A model generated the notes under the pieces. It searched no databases. It was not told where the DNA came from and saw nothing but the letters and a program-made list of their open reading frames with translations. Below are positions 22,393 through 32,859 of a DNA stretch of 64,000 bases, piece by piece. A program made the translations under genes and the position numbers. Origin of the DNA: Aureobasidium sp. EXF-3400 (Eukaryota > Ascomycota > Dothideomycetes > Dothideales > Saccotheciaceae); the NCBI GenBank assembly GCA_024195585.1, contig SWBL01000189.1, positions 32,246 to 96,245 on the forward strand, in the 5' to 3' direction. Numbering within the stretch: the stretch's first letter is position 1; each line of letters starts with the position of its first letter.

Positions 22393-24126
22393 CCTGTGCA
22401 GTTATCGAAGAGATCTGAAACGACAATGACGCAATGTTGTTTGTATGAGCTCAATGAATGTATGCGAAGACGAATAACGAGGGATGTGGATCGTCCCACT
22501 GGTGCGTGATGTTTGGAAAATCGAATCATTTTGGGCACAGAGACATGAAGATCATATAAGAAAGCAAAGGCAATGGATGACCGGCATGCAATTCGTTTTA
22601 CACCCGCTTGTTATGATGATGAACGAGAAATGCCGCAAACGAGTGACATGCTTGAGGCTCACTTGAACGCGGTGCTCTGAAACGCGTACCTATAACGGAT
22701 GTCATTGAAGTTTGAGAGCATCCAATGAGAATACGCGTAATAGCCAAGAAAGGCCGTTGAAGACGGCACATAGACAAGCATGCTAAGCTTCCCGTGCGGA
22801 GATAACTCCAAATAAACTTCGATCAGGGGTACGTGTCGGAGTTGGAGTTAAGGGTATCGAGTCAGTGACAGACTCGTAGATCATCAACCTTCAAGCTCTT
22901 GAGCACATGGAGATGATATGCTAGGAGTTCTCATTCTATCTGATGTATACTAGCCTGCGTAGCGTTGCAAGAGGTTGTAAGTACCAAGCAATGCGCCTTG
23001 AAGAATTCGTATTGTGAGCATTAGTCACGTCGTTCTAATCTCCTCCTTACTTGCAGCCTCCTTGATAAGGTTTCAGGGCACGGAGCTTCGTCATTTCGGG
23101 TAGCTCTTTACGCGTGTCGGACCTGCTTGATAGAGTCAAGTTCAACGCTGGTGTCAAAGAAGCCTCAGGACAGAATCAAAATAAAGACGAAAGGGAGCTG
23201 GCGTCAGCGGGCTGCGGACTGACTGATGATACTTGCAACAAACATAGTAGCTCATGCGTGTTTGACAGGTCAAGACCCTGAAACGTTATGTAGAAAGCGG
23301 GATTGATGTCCGGGAATACCGGCCCGAGGATATGACATGCGCTTTCTCCAGAAAAAACTGCAAGTGGGGGGTAGAATGGCAATTAACACAGAACTCTGGA
23401 CTCAATCTGAACCTCGTGGTACTTTTGCAAGACATATCCATCCATCGTTCGGATGATGTTCAAGGCATAATTCACGAACAGTCAGGCTCATCAGTTCCGC
23501 TCTATCGACTATATGACTCTTATAACCCCAACAATTTCCTTCTCGCGATAAGCCAACCCCGGCTCACGGTCTGATATGCGCGTCAGAAGCCGAGAATCCC
23601 AATTGAACGGGATCTGCGCATACGTAGTCTTCCTTTTGACTTGTCGAAGCATTACAATCGAACGGTTCTGGATATGTTCAAATGGTCGGCAAATTATGTC
23701 CGAATAGGACTCGTCATCTTCTACTACAGGTCACCAAGCTCTTCGATTGACATTCGTCCACAACGAGTTTCTTGGATCCTTTACGAAGCACTGACTAATG
23801 TGCGACAAATCTCGTAATCACCATACTGCCGGTCGTTCCTCGACTCGCATCACATACGAATGGCGACTCGCACTTGGCACCTCAGACCACGTCTGCCTGA
23901 CCGGGTAGAGACTGGACAAAGAGCTCTGTGCGGAGACCCAGCAACCCACGTCTCACAGACCGGCAAGCTTGGTCACCATTAATCTGTCGGTCGCACGATG
24001 CTTCGGATGATTGTAAGAACGACTTCAAGTTTCACATTTCGTGCATCCTGCTATAATGACAAAGATTCGAACCCTCAAACGACTGCTCCAAAGACTCCAC
24101 TCCCTGATCTTCTCAGCCTGTTGCAC
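22393..24126. other. Gene-poor stretch
   Basis: This 1.7-kb region contains only short overlapping frames (80 codons or fewer). I saw no family resemblance, RNA gene, clear repeat or terminal inverted repeats. Its left end is the likely promoter of the membrane protein gene and its right end the 3' flank of the DUF3176 gene. Confidence 0.4.
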
Positions 24127-26085
24127 TCAGAATCTTCGATCACTGATCCTTGGGTGAACCCTTCTGACAGCCTCCGGTTCGGCGATGGCCAGGCGACCTG
24201 AAGCATCGTTTTGAACCATCGCGCCATACTTGACTTCCCTCTGACCAACTTCCCGAATCAGATCTTTGACAGCAGCATTGGCGACAGCCGGATGATCGAG
24301 AACGGGAGCGCGGAAAGCGTTGGCAATCTCAAATGGCCCAAGAGTAACATCGCGGCCGAGTTGCCAATATCCCCAATAGCTAGGAAGGACGCAGAGGACA
24401 CAAAACAACATCGAAGCCAGTGCTCCCCACATGTAAGGTTTATTCGTTTTGTAGTGGATGCTTGTGCCGTACTGGGTGCCATTGATTGGCGTTAGGATGC
24501 TTTCATTGTTATTCCCATAGTTGTGCCAAAATGGATCAACGGCCAAGGTGAATGTTAACAAGTTAATCTCCCGTATAACATAGCCTAGCGGATCGATGTA
24601 TTGGAAGTCGCATCCACTAAAGGATGCGTTGCTATCGTCGTGGTAGGGCGTGAAGATATCGATACCTTCGTCAGCCGAGCCGGTCTTGTTGAGGGCAAAG
24701 CCGCCATGAATCCCATCGAAAATCATGCTGCTTGCTCCAGCAAAATAGGTATTGAAGACCTTAACCATTCCGCCAAGTACGGTCGCGAAACCATGGGCGA
24801 ACGTCATATCATCGGTGATATCTTCGTACTTGTCCAGAGCAAAGCCGTTCAATTGATGCGCAGTCGCATTGAAACCTGTGCCGTTCATGACGTATGACCT
24901 GTCTACATCGTCAATATAATAGGTCACACCCCCGTCCTCCGTATAGTAAAGTTGGCCGCCGTATGAAGTGGTGTTATAGCCAAGGTACATATTACTTATG
25001 GGGTGGTTCTTCGTGGTCTCCGTGGTGTCTTCTACCGTGACGGGATAGCGAATCATCGCAGGACGGAGGATACAAGAGTGTCGCGTCATGGTTCCCGGAC
25101 AACTGGCAGTGTCGTTGTCACTAGTAGTTGTATTGGTGAACGTGATGTTCATCGCAATTCTTGAATAGCCTCCATTAATATCAGTAGCTCCGTACAACGC
25201 ATCGAAAGTAATGTTGAAAAGAGTTCTCTCTGGGATGGCGTCGAGACCTGAAGTGTCGTTGGATTGAGCCAATTGGATGGCGTCCTGGAACACAGCTGTG
25301 CCATAATCGATCGGAAGCTCTTCTGTGCGACAATCAATACCAAAGCCAGTTCCAAGGACGTCAAAGAGACATGTTCCGTTGCATCGGACATTGTTGTTTT
25401 GAAAGATACCAACATTCCGAGACCAAGCAGTGACTTCTGTCTGGAACCATTCGAACAGATCTTCGACTTCACCTGACCTGTCATCGAAATTTGCCGTAAA
25501 CGGCATTGTTGTATTGACATAAAGACTGTCCTTGAACCTCTTGGCTGGGTCGGGGCCGACCTGTGTGCCGGCAGCTTTCTGTAGCAGTATCCCGTCGATG
25601 ATGGTCAACTTTGCCGCAAGAGCGGCTAGAGCGATAAAGTTGAAGTATTTGCCGTAGAGCACAACGTCCTTGATGCTCGAGCTGAACTGCCAAGAACGAT
25701 GAAGCTCCTTGATGGTGGCGCCCCTAAGAGCCTTCCTCCACCATGTGATTGCAACACCATTTGCAATTGCGATTCCGAAGCAGATGTTCGCGATGCCATT
25801 GAAAGCAGAGAGCAGAACACTGGGCCCGATCTTTTCCGCCCAATGCTTCTGTCTCTTTCCATCAGAGAAAATGAGCACGATGATCGAGTTGTTCGCACAT
25901 AGAAGGATGGTGAAAAGTGCGATAGCACCAGTCCAAGGGAATCTGGCTCGCAGTCCCGTTCTCCATTGAGGATCGGGAAAGGCCTGCTCTTCGGTGTCGA
26001 GAGAGATAGTGTTGACCTCTGGTGTCTCTTTGCCGGCCGACATGTCTGGAAAAAGAAGATGAGATGATGAGAATGTGTTTGCCAA
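24127..26085 (-). CDS. DUF3176-family plasma or endomembrane protein
   Basis: A single exon of 652 residues. Layout: cytosolic N-terminus (1-50), membrane segments at about 52-74, 90-116 and 147-170, a large region of nearly 380 residues with many N-glycosylation sequons (NTT, NDT, NGT, NAT) that should face the lumen or outside, a fourth segment (WGALASMLFCVLCVLPSYWGYW, about 552-573) and a 75-residue cytosolic tail ending EVKYGAMV..DRRF. The WWRKALRGATIKELHRSW stretch after segment 2 is the hallmark of the fungal DUF3176 family, whose role is unknown. A second Met at residue 15 is an alternative start. A TATATA string lies just upstream, which would suit the downstream Met better. Confidence 0.88.
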   Translation of the reverse strand: MANTFSSSHLLFPDMSAGKETPEVNTISLDTEEQAFPDPQWRTGLRARFPWTGAIALFTILLCANNSIIVLIFSDGKRQKHWAEKIGPSVLLSAFNGIANICFGIAIANGVAITWWRKALRGATIKELHRSWQFSSSIKDVVLYGKYFNFIALAALAAKLTIIDGILLQKAAGTQVGPDPAKRFKDSLYVNTTMPFTANFDDRSGEVEDLFEWFQTEVTAWSRNVGIFQNNNVRCNGTCLFDVLGTGFGIDCRTEELPIDYGTAVFQDAIQLAQSNDTSGLDAIPERTLFNITFDALYGATDINGGYSRIAMNITFTNTTTSDNDTASCPGTMTRHSCILRPAMIRYPVTVEDTTETTKNHPISNMYLGYNTTSYGGQLYYTEDGGVTYYIDDVDRSYVMNGTGFNATAHQLNGFALDKYEDITDDMTFAHGFATVLGGMVKVFNTYFAGASSMIFDGIHGGFALNKTGSADEGIDIFTPYHDDSNASFSGCDFQYIDPLGYVIREINLLTFTLAVDPFWHNYGNNNESILTPINGTQYGTSIHYKTNKPYMWGALASMLFCVLCVLPSYWGYWQLGRDVTLGPFEIANAFRAPVLDHPAVANAAVKDLIREVGQREVKYGAMVQNDASGRLAIAEPEAVRRVHPRISDRRF

Positions 26086-27711
26086 CTCCTTAGTGATGGG
26101 GGTATATATGTATGCTCAGAGCAAGACCAGGTCAACTGACTACTTGTGACAAGCAAGCTGAATTAGGTGGTCTATGGCCATTTTCCAGATTCTGTCACGG
26201 CTCGAGGTCTTGCGCCGAGCGACTCTTGAGCCAGTGTACGTCCCATCGTCTCAGCTGGAGTAGAGTTGCCGCTCGCCAAAAGATCTAATCACACGGGTCG
26301 GGATCCGTGAGGGTGTGTTTAGGGTTGTTACTGAAGCATGATCATAGATTGGCTCGACAATACCTCGCAGCTTTATGTATACCAGTGTACAAGCAGATGG
26401 CATGTCGGACTGGCCGGACGTGCCGCGCGCGTAAGCTCACATCGCGCATGCAAGCTGCTCGCTCAGCTGCGTTCGGAAAAGTTTGAAGCTGAAACGCAGC
26501 AAGAAGTATAAGCATGGCGCACAGTCTTTACAGAACGTCCAGGATTTCTCATTAGAAAGGTTGGCAATGTATGCAAGCTAAGCGTTCGCGCAAATGCTGC
26601 TTCGAAACTGCGATCGTACTATCGATTATCTCAGCGTAGATGGTCAGATTGCCTTGGTTCCTTTGAAAATATTGCTATGCTCGATGAACATGGATTACAA
26701 GACGAAAATACTTTCACTCCCAGGGTTCAGACGTTCTATAGGCAAGCGCACCCCACGGCTATTCTTACTGCAAGCTGAACTGAGCCGCACTCGGTTCCCC
26801 ACAAGCCCTTCCCATGCTCCTTCGAATCTCGACGCTCAGAATCGTCCCTGCTTCCATACTTCGATCTTGCATCAACATTGCAACGAAGAAGCAAGTCGAT
26901 CGTGATCAGAACGTAAACTTGACCAGGTCTACAGTACACTCGTACGTGCGAGCACTTGCTTCCTTTTGGGGACACTTCTGGACCATCGTCACCACCACCA
27001 GCACAAAGACTCGGCGTGACTTTGTTCTCAAGTGGTCTCTATCTTGGAGGTCTAGTTACGGCAAAAGTATGCTATTGCGTATCCTCGCCGGAGGGTCTCA
27101 AATGCCCCCAGGATCTCCCCACAGCTCATTCGGTGAGCCCGAGTGAGCCTTTAAGTTCGTGAGGCTTCGTTCGCCAGCCGCTTCTCTATCCCAGCTTGGG
27201 GGAGAGATTCCTACTTCGCGCTCAGCAAGTGACTTGAGCAACGAATGCGGCCGAGAATTAAGCATACTGCTGAAGGCATGGCCGAGGCTCTTCTTGGGAC
27301 TGTTTGACCGATTTGGACAGGTACGTACCAAAGGCAGCACAGGCGCGGCACGCGGATTAGGAAGAAGCATGATTTCAATTTTTTTGATTGGTTAAGCGAT
27401 TGAGATCTTGCATGGTCGCCACGTGAGTACTGCATCAACATAGCTGAGGTACATGCGATGGAAACATACTTACCACACTTTGCTTGCATATCAGCAGACT
27501 TGCTGTTGAATACCAGGGAGCAAGAAGTTTACCAGCAGGAAACTGGATTGTTCAGCTCAAAACAAGACAATGGTGTATCGAAACATCTGGACCAACAGCT
27601 CTTTTGGGGACGAGCTGGCACGCGACCAAATCCTGTAAACTTTGACACAGTTGACTAGAAGCTGATGCCAGGATCGCAGAGTCGTTGCACTGATACCCGT
27701 AACCTTGACAA
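26086..27711. other. Intergenic, divergent promoter region without recognised gene
   Basis: Frames up to 110 codons occur on both strands but overlap one another and match no family. The region separates the DUF3176 gene (-) from the MscS gene (+). Confidence 0.4.
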
Positions 27712-27718
27712 TATATAG
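27712..27718 (+). promoter_or_regulatory. TATA box of the MscS-like gene
   Basis: TATATAG lies 133 bp upstream of the ATG at 27851, followed by a CT-rich leader. Confidence 0.4.
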
Positions 27719-27850
27719 TCAGTCTTCTCGGCTCTTCCCCGATCTGCAACATCCTTGTCTGACATTCTTTCGTGTTCGCATCCTGCAGGAGCATAGTCTG
27801 CTCCGGAACCATCAAAAACTTCGAGCGAACAATTGGTCTACCTTGCAAAG

Positions 27851-29844
27851 ATGGCTAGCGACGAAGCAATTGTACCTGTCGAGATTCTGACTTATGGTGC
27901 TGTCAACGATAAGCTCAAGGACGAGATTACAATCACCGCAACTGCCATTGAGCCGCCTGATTCGCCCAAGCAACGCCCTACCATTCAACTGCAAGGTCGC
28001 CGGAGAACGACTTCATCTCTGGGCCAGCCGGAGGTATCGAACACTGATCGCGACAATAGTGATGACACTCTCACACGCATCGGCAACCTCATCAAGAAGA
28101 TTCATGGCTTTTCGATTGTCACAAGATATGCCTTGTACGTATTGCCAGTCGCGACACTCTTGGTCATTCCTCTTGCACTCTTCGACACCGTTTACCAAGA
28201 CGCAAGAGCCGGAAACATACGTCTCCTTGGCCTGTTTATCTGGCTGGAGGTCGTCTGGGTTGGCTTATGGGTTTGCAAGTTACTGGCCAAAGCATTACCA
28301 GTCATCTTCCAAGGCGCATGCGGCCTCATCAGCACAGGCATCAGGAAGTATTCGCTAGTTCTGATGGCCCTTGAGATTCCAATCAGTCTGTTTCTCGCTT
28401 CCATCGCGAATTGGGCCACAGTACCAGTGATATGCTCCTTCGATAAAGGTCACTGTGGCGACCAATGGTTGAAGACACTTCACACGGTCTGTCTCGCAAC
28501 TATCGCAGTCGCTGCCGTCTTCTTGGCCGAGAAGTTCTTTGTTCAGCTCATCAGTATCAATTACCACCGCAAGCAATACGATAGAAAGATCAAGGACTCA
28601 AAGAGACTGATCTCGATCCTGGACATCATGTATGATGCCTCTCGACAGTTGTCAGCACCTTTCTCCCATGAGTTCGCCGAGCTTGATTACGACATCTTTG
28701 ACCCTGACACTTCGGGAATCAAGAAGAAACTCGGTCAGGCAGGCTTCCGCACCACTGTCATCAACGACATCGGTCGCGCTCGAGACAAGGTCACCTCGGC
28801 ATTTGGCAACATTGCTTCTGAGATCTCGGGCAAACACATCTTCAATCCAAATTCGGCGCATTCGATCGTCATCGGAGCATTGGAGACTCGTCGTGCTTCC
28901 AAGGCATTGGCACGTCGCTTGTGGCTTAGCTTCGTTCCTGAGGGGAAGGATGTGCTACTTGTAGAAGATATTCGAGAAGTCCTGGGACCCAACCAAGCTG
29001 AAGAAGCAGACGAGATATTCAATGCTCTTGACAAAGATTGCAACGGCGATGTCAGTCTTGACGAAATGATCATGCTCGTAATGGAAGTGGGCCAGGAACG
29101 CAAGAACAGGGCTTCGAGCATGCACGATATCAGCCAAGCCATCCAGGTGCTTGATCAAATGCTCGTCTTTGCGGTCTTCGTCGCCATTGCTTTCATCTAT
29201 GCTGCTTTCTTCAGCAAGACCCTTGCTTCAAAGACCGCTCAGCTCTGGTCTGTCCTGACTGGTCTCGCCTTTGCTATTGGAGGCACCGTGACAGAGTTTC
29301 TTGGTTGCTGCATCTTTCTCTTTGTCAAGCACCCGTATGATGTCGGCGATCGCGTCGACATCGACAAGACCGAGCTCATCGTCGAGCGCATCTCACTCAT
29401 GTACAGCGTCTTCCGCCGCGTGGACAATGACAAGACCGTTCAGGTCTCTCACGCTGTCGCCAACACCCTCTGGATCGAGAATGTTTCTCGCAGCAAAGCA
29501 ATGAAGGAACGCATCAACCTTAGCGTTTCTGCAGAGACCACCTCAGCAGACATTAATGCTCTGCGGGTCCATCTGGAAGAGTTTGTCAGGGCGGCAGAGA
29601 ATGCGCGAGATTACCAGTCTGACATCGAAGTTGAAGTTGTCGGTGTTGGCAACCTCGATCACCTTGATCTTATGATCGAGATCAAACATAAAGTAAATAC
29701 ATTGTCACCTTTACACCTCACATTCTTTGCTGACCTTCCCGCTAGTCAAACTTCTCAAATGAGGCTCTGCGGGCGTCCCGTAGGAACAAGTTCATGATCG
29801 CTCTTCTTAGCGCTATCAAGAATGCAGGCATTGCAGCACCATAG
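27851..29844 (+). CDS. EF-hand mechanosensitive ion channel (fungal MscS family, Msy1/Msy2 type)
   Basis: Exons are 27851-29692 and 29746-29844 with a 53-bp intron (gtaaat..gctag), giving 646 residues. Layout: a disordered, charged N-terminus (1-90); four hydrophobic segments between about 95 and 245; a linker; an EF-hand with a full loop DKDCNGDVSLDE (about 396-407) binding Ca2+; then the MscS core with a pore-lining helix region (LWSVLTGLAFAIGGTVTEFL) and the beta-domain motif HPYDVGDRVDID. Fission-yeast relatives sit in the ER/nuclear envelope and limit Ca2+ release and swelling under hypo-osmotic shock. This copy is shorter than Msy1/Msy2 and lacks their long C-terminal tail. The start is the first ATG in frame. 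Confidence 0.93.
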
Positions 29845-29924
29845 ATATCAGCTCTCAAACTCTCTAAAAAGAATTGTTATGCTCTGCATACATCTCAGAT
29901 AATACACTTGCATTGCTTCGCTGT

Positions 29925-31070
29925 TCAAAGGTGCTCGAGTCTGGACTCTTGGTCGAAGTTGTAAGAGTTTCCATAGCCACGATTGAGATACTCGTCCATG
30001 ATTGTTTGCTCGGAAACTAGCGTTCTTTGTATCTGCAAATCGCTGCCCTCACGGTCCAAGACAGTCTCCAAGTCTTCCGAGAATTCAATCCTCATTGCAT
30101 TGCTGCCACAACGTATTAGTGAGGTGTGCCGGCGGCGTCATTTGAGTTCTGGACAGTCTTACCGATACCATGGAGCGAAATGAATCATGGCAAGCATGAC
30201 CCGAACATCATTGCTAAAGTTTGGCTTTCCAGCATGCCAAAGCCTGAGATCGCGTATGATGATCGAACCCTTTTTCACAACAGGCTGGCAAGGCCCTCGT
30301 TCTTGCTTGCGTTGTTCAAGCAAATGCTTGGCGATTCGACCACTGGCTCTATCGCCCTGCTTGCCTTCCTGTGCGGCCAGAGAAGTAATGTTGTGGGTAC
30401 CGAGCCATACTTCTGTGCTGCCATTGTTGATGTCCATGTCGATTAGTGGGACGTTTACCACAAGAGCGAAAGGTGATTCGGGATGGTCGAAGTCTGCATC
30501 AGTGTGGACAGGTTGAGATTGTGGCGTCACTCCTGGGAGAGGTGGGAGTGCACTATTGCCGGACATGAAGGTCAATCGCGGTTTAGGACCGAGTACTGAG
30601 GTCGTAACCTGTGTAGCCAAAGGATTGAAAAAGACCGAAGAGTCGAAGTGGCTCTTTGTCATTGGAGGGTCTTGCTGGATGTTGCTAGGTAGTTGTCAGA
30701 TGCAATTCCACGATCGAGTCCACAAGACACACCCTTTATTGTAATTGAATGGACCGTCGTCACCAAGAGCCTGGAGCTCAAGGGCATCTTGAACCATAGT
30801 CTTGTTAAGAGCGTCAAGCTTCGTGTGCTCAATGACATCCTTTAATACTACAAGCCCGTCACGATGCAGTGCCCGCGTAGCCAATTCGAGGTTGTGCCAT
30901 CCCAGCTTCTTTGCAACCAACTCCTCTGACGTGACAGCAACGGTAATTGGAGTTGAAGATAACTCGCGAGTGAGTTGAAGACTCCCTCCAAACCGGCCAC
31001 GGCGAGCAGTAATGGTAGGAGCAGTCCTCAAGAATTGTCTTGTAAACATATTTGGATATCGGTACAACAT
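29925..31070 (-). CDS. Phytanoyl-CoA dioxygenase (PhyH)-like Fe(II)/2-oxoglutarate oxygenase
   Basis: Minus-strand exons are 31070-30733, 30684-30163 and 30102-29925, with introns of 48 and 60 bp, giving 345 residues. The double-stranded beta-helix shows the iron ligands His173 and Asp175 (QPVHTDADF) and His263 (RDLRLWHAGKPN). The N-terminal 40 residues are basic and hydroxylated (RTAPTITARRGRF), like a mitochondrial presequence. Members hydroxylate varied small molecules with 2-oxoglutarate as co-substrate; the substrate here is unknown. The gene is tail-to-tail with the MscS gene, with only 80 bp between stop codons, so their 3' untranslated regions probably overlap. Confidence 0.92.
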
Positions 31071-31433
31071 AGAAAGGAACAGAATGAAGCTGACAAAATG
31101 AGGTTAGAGAAAGATGTGGACAGGTCTACTTATAGCCATTTCCCATCTGGTGCACACTTAGCACATGGTGATGAGCTCGCCAACGCTAGCTACAAAGGGC
31201 GATACCGGCAGAGGTGGGGTTGGCATCCTTCGCCTACGCTAGCCCCATGTAGAAGTCGTCGCCGAAGCACCAGTTTCCGTGATCAACAATTCCAAACAGC
31301 TTCAAGATCCTCTATAATTCGATGAACCGGCCATCCAATCTCATGGCTGCTGGTTCGTAGGAGTTGTACAAGAGACTTTCGTTGAACTGGACACGTGAGA
31401 AATCTCGCACCTGCTCAAGTCAGCTTGCTGTTT
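31071..31433. other. Short intergenic region
   Basis: This is the promoter side of the PhyH-like gene (-) and the 3' flank of the Zn2Cys6 regulator gene (-). A TATAAG-like string on the minus strand near 31132 could serve the PhyH-like gene. Nothing else was seen. Confidence 0.35.
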
Positions 31434-32859
31434 TTATTCGGAGCGTGGCAATTTACAGAATGCCATAGGTCCGAAAGCATTGACTCTTGCAGCTTTATTC
31501 TCATTTGTATAGGCTATGCCGCACAATCGCTCTACGTCCTTGGTCTCTATATGTATGTTCGGATTCTGCAGCAATAACAACGTTCTGGCTGTCAGGAAGT
31601 ACTGCGCAGCCGCGACTGCATGCTTTTCAATAGATGAACTTCAAGTTGATTGCGTTGAACTTACTGTGCCATGGTCGGAGATACCATTCAGATGGAAAGG
31701 GATTGCCCGCTTTCGGTGCCTGCGAATATGGTGCGTAAGTGGTCGGTAGATTCTCACTCCAGAACACGAGCTCTGCATTCAGCTTCGTCCATTCGTCTTC
31801 GTTGAACTCAAGGATATTCCCGCTTTCGTCATGACCAAAGCAGAGGTTGATCACGCGTGCCAAGATGTATGTCATGGTGTTCGCATGCACACTGTCAGAA
31901 CCAGACATTGCGCTCCGGACATCAAGGTGAATGTTCAGGCGTACTGGCCTTCGACATTCTAGCGCGACTGTGATCTCTTCACGCAAGTAGTTCCAAGCCC
32001 CTGCTTGTAGCAAGCCTGTCTTGGTCATGTCAATCTCTTCTGTTGATGAGAATCGATACGCGCCTAGAAGATGTCGCTGTTCTTGTCTCGAATCGGCTGC
32101 AATGAGATCAGTATATGCCCTGAAATATTGAGCAAACAATGTATACCGTTAAGAATCTCATAGGACCGTAGCAGACAGGCTGCCACCAAGTAGTCCTCCT
32201 GCAAGGTTGAACTGAAAGCACTCAGTCCACTAAGAAGCTCTTTTATGCATGCGCTGTGATACAATGTGCTGCAAGTCTCGTATCGCGCATCGATCAATGC
32301 TTTGTGTTGAGCTGAAAATGCGATGATGGCATTGAACAATACTGAGACCTCTAGCGCTCTGGCTGGAACCACGGATTCGAAAGGGCGTTCGTGTTCGCAG
32401 AGGTCATACCAGGCTGCCAGGTTTTCGATGTAGTGATGGTATAGGCTGGCGATCAACTCATTGCGCAGGTCTTCTGTGGGGTTGACTGGCGCGGGGACTT
32501 GGAAACTTGTTGCACTGTCAGGCTGCACCACCGCTGCATCTGGCTGTGACTGAGTGACAGTCGTTTGGGCATGATCTGACGAAGTCTGCGACTCGTTCAA
32601 CCCTCTATCAGGTGGACTCGGAGCCGGACCAGCCGTGTAGATGACGAATTTTATGTCTTGGGTTGACCTTTCGCATTGTAGGTTCCGTTTCGCACAATTT
32701 TGACAATTAGGTCGATGGCCGTCACCTGGTTTTGTCACATGAATGGTGGTCAAATCTGACTGCAGAATCAACACCTACATTTGACCTTTCGTCGCCGACA
32801 TGTGAGACTTGTATGTCAGTCGATGCATGTATGTTGCACCTGCAACCATGTTTCTCACC
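31434..32859 (-). CDS. Zn2Cys6 fungal transcription factor, 5' end unresolved
   Basis: Minus-strand exons: one ending at 32859, then 32807-32779 (29 nt), 32725-32147, 32096-31665 and 31615-31434, with introns of 51, 53, 50 and 49 bp. Spliced this way the zinc cluster is complete: ACLTCRRRKVKC joined to DGHRPNCQNCAKRNLQC, i.e. C-x2-C-x6-C-x6-C-x2-C-x6-C, a nuclear DNA-binding motif. The rest (about 390 residues) is a fungal-specific regulatory region ending CGIAYTNENKAARVNAFGPMAFC, typical of this regulator class. The frame entering the first exon meets a TAG at 32923-32921 with no Met between, so either another small upstream exon exists or the start has been lost. The C-terminus depends on the last splice, which restores WHIAAAQYFLTARTLL. 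Confidence 0.75.

Noticed and set aside
24050..24110. Possible minus-strand tRNA suggested by a GGGTTCGAATC string
   Set aside because: The stem has mismatches and wobble pairs only, and no acceptor stem exists; the region adjoins the DUF3176 3' end.
32700..32807. Zn2Cys6 cluster destroyed by mutation
   Set aside because: Two short introns explain the apparent damage and rebuild all six cysteines.
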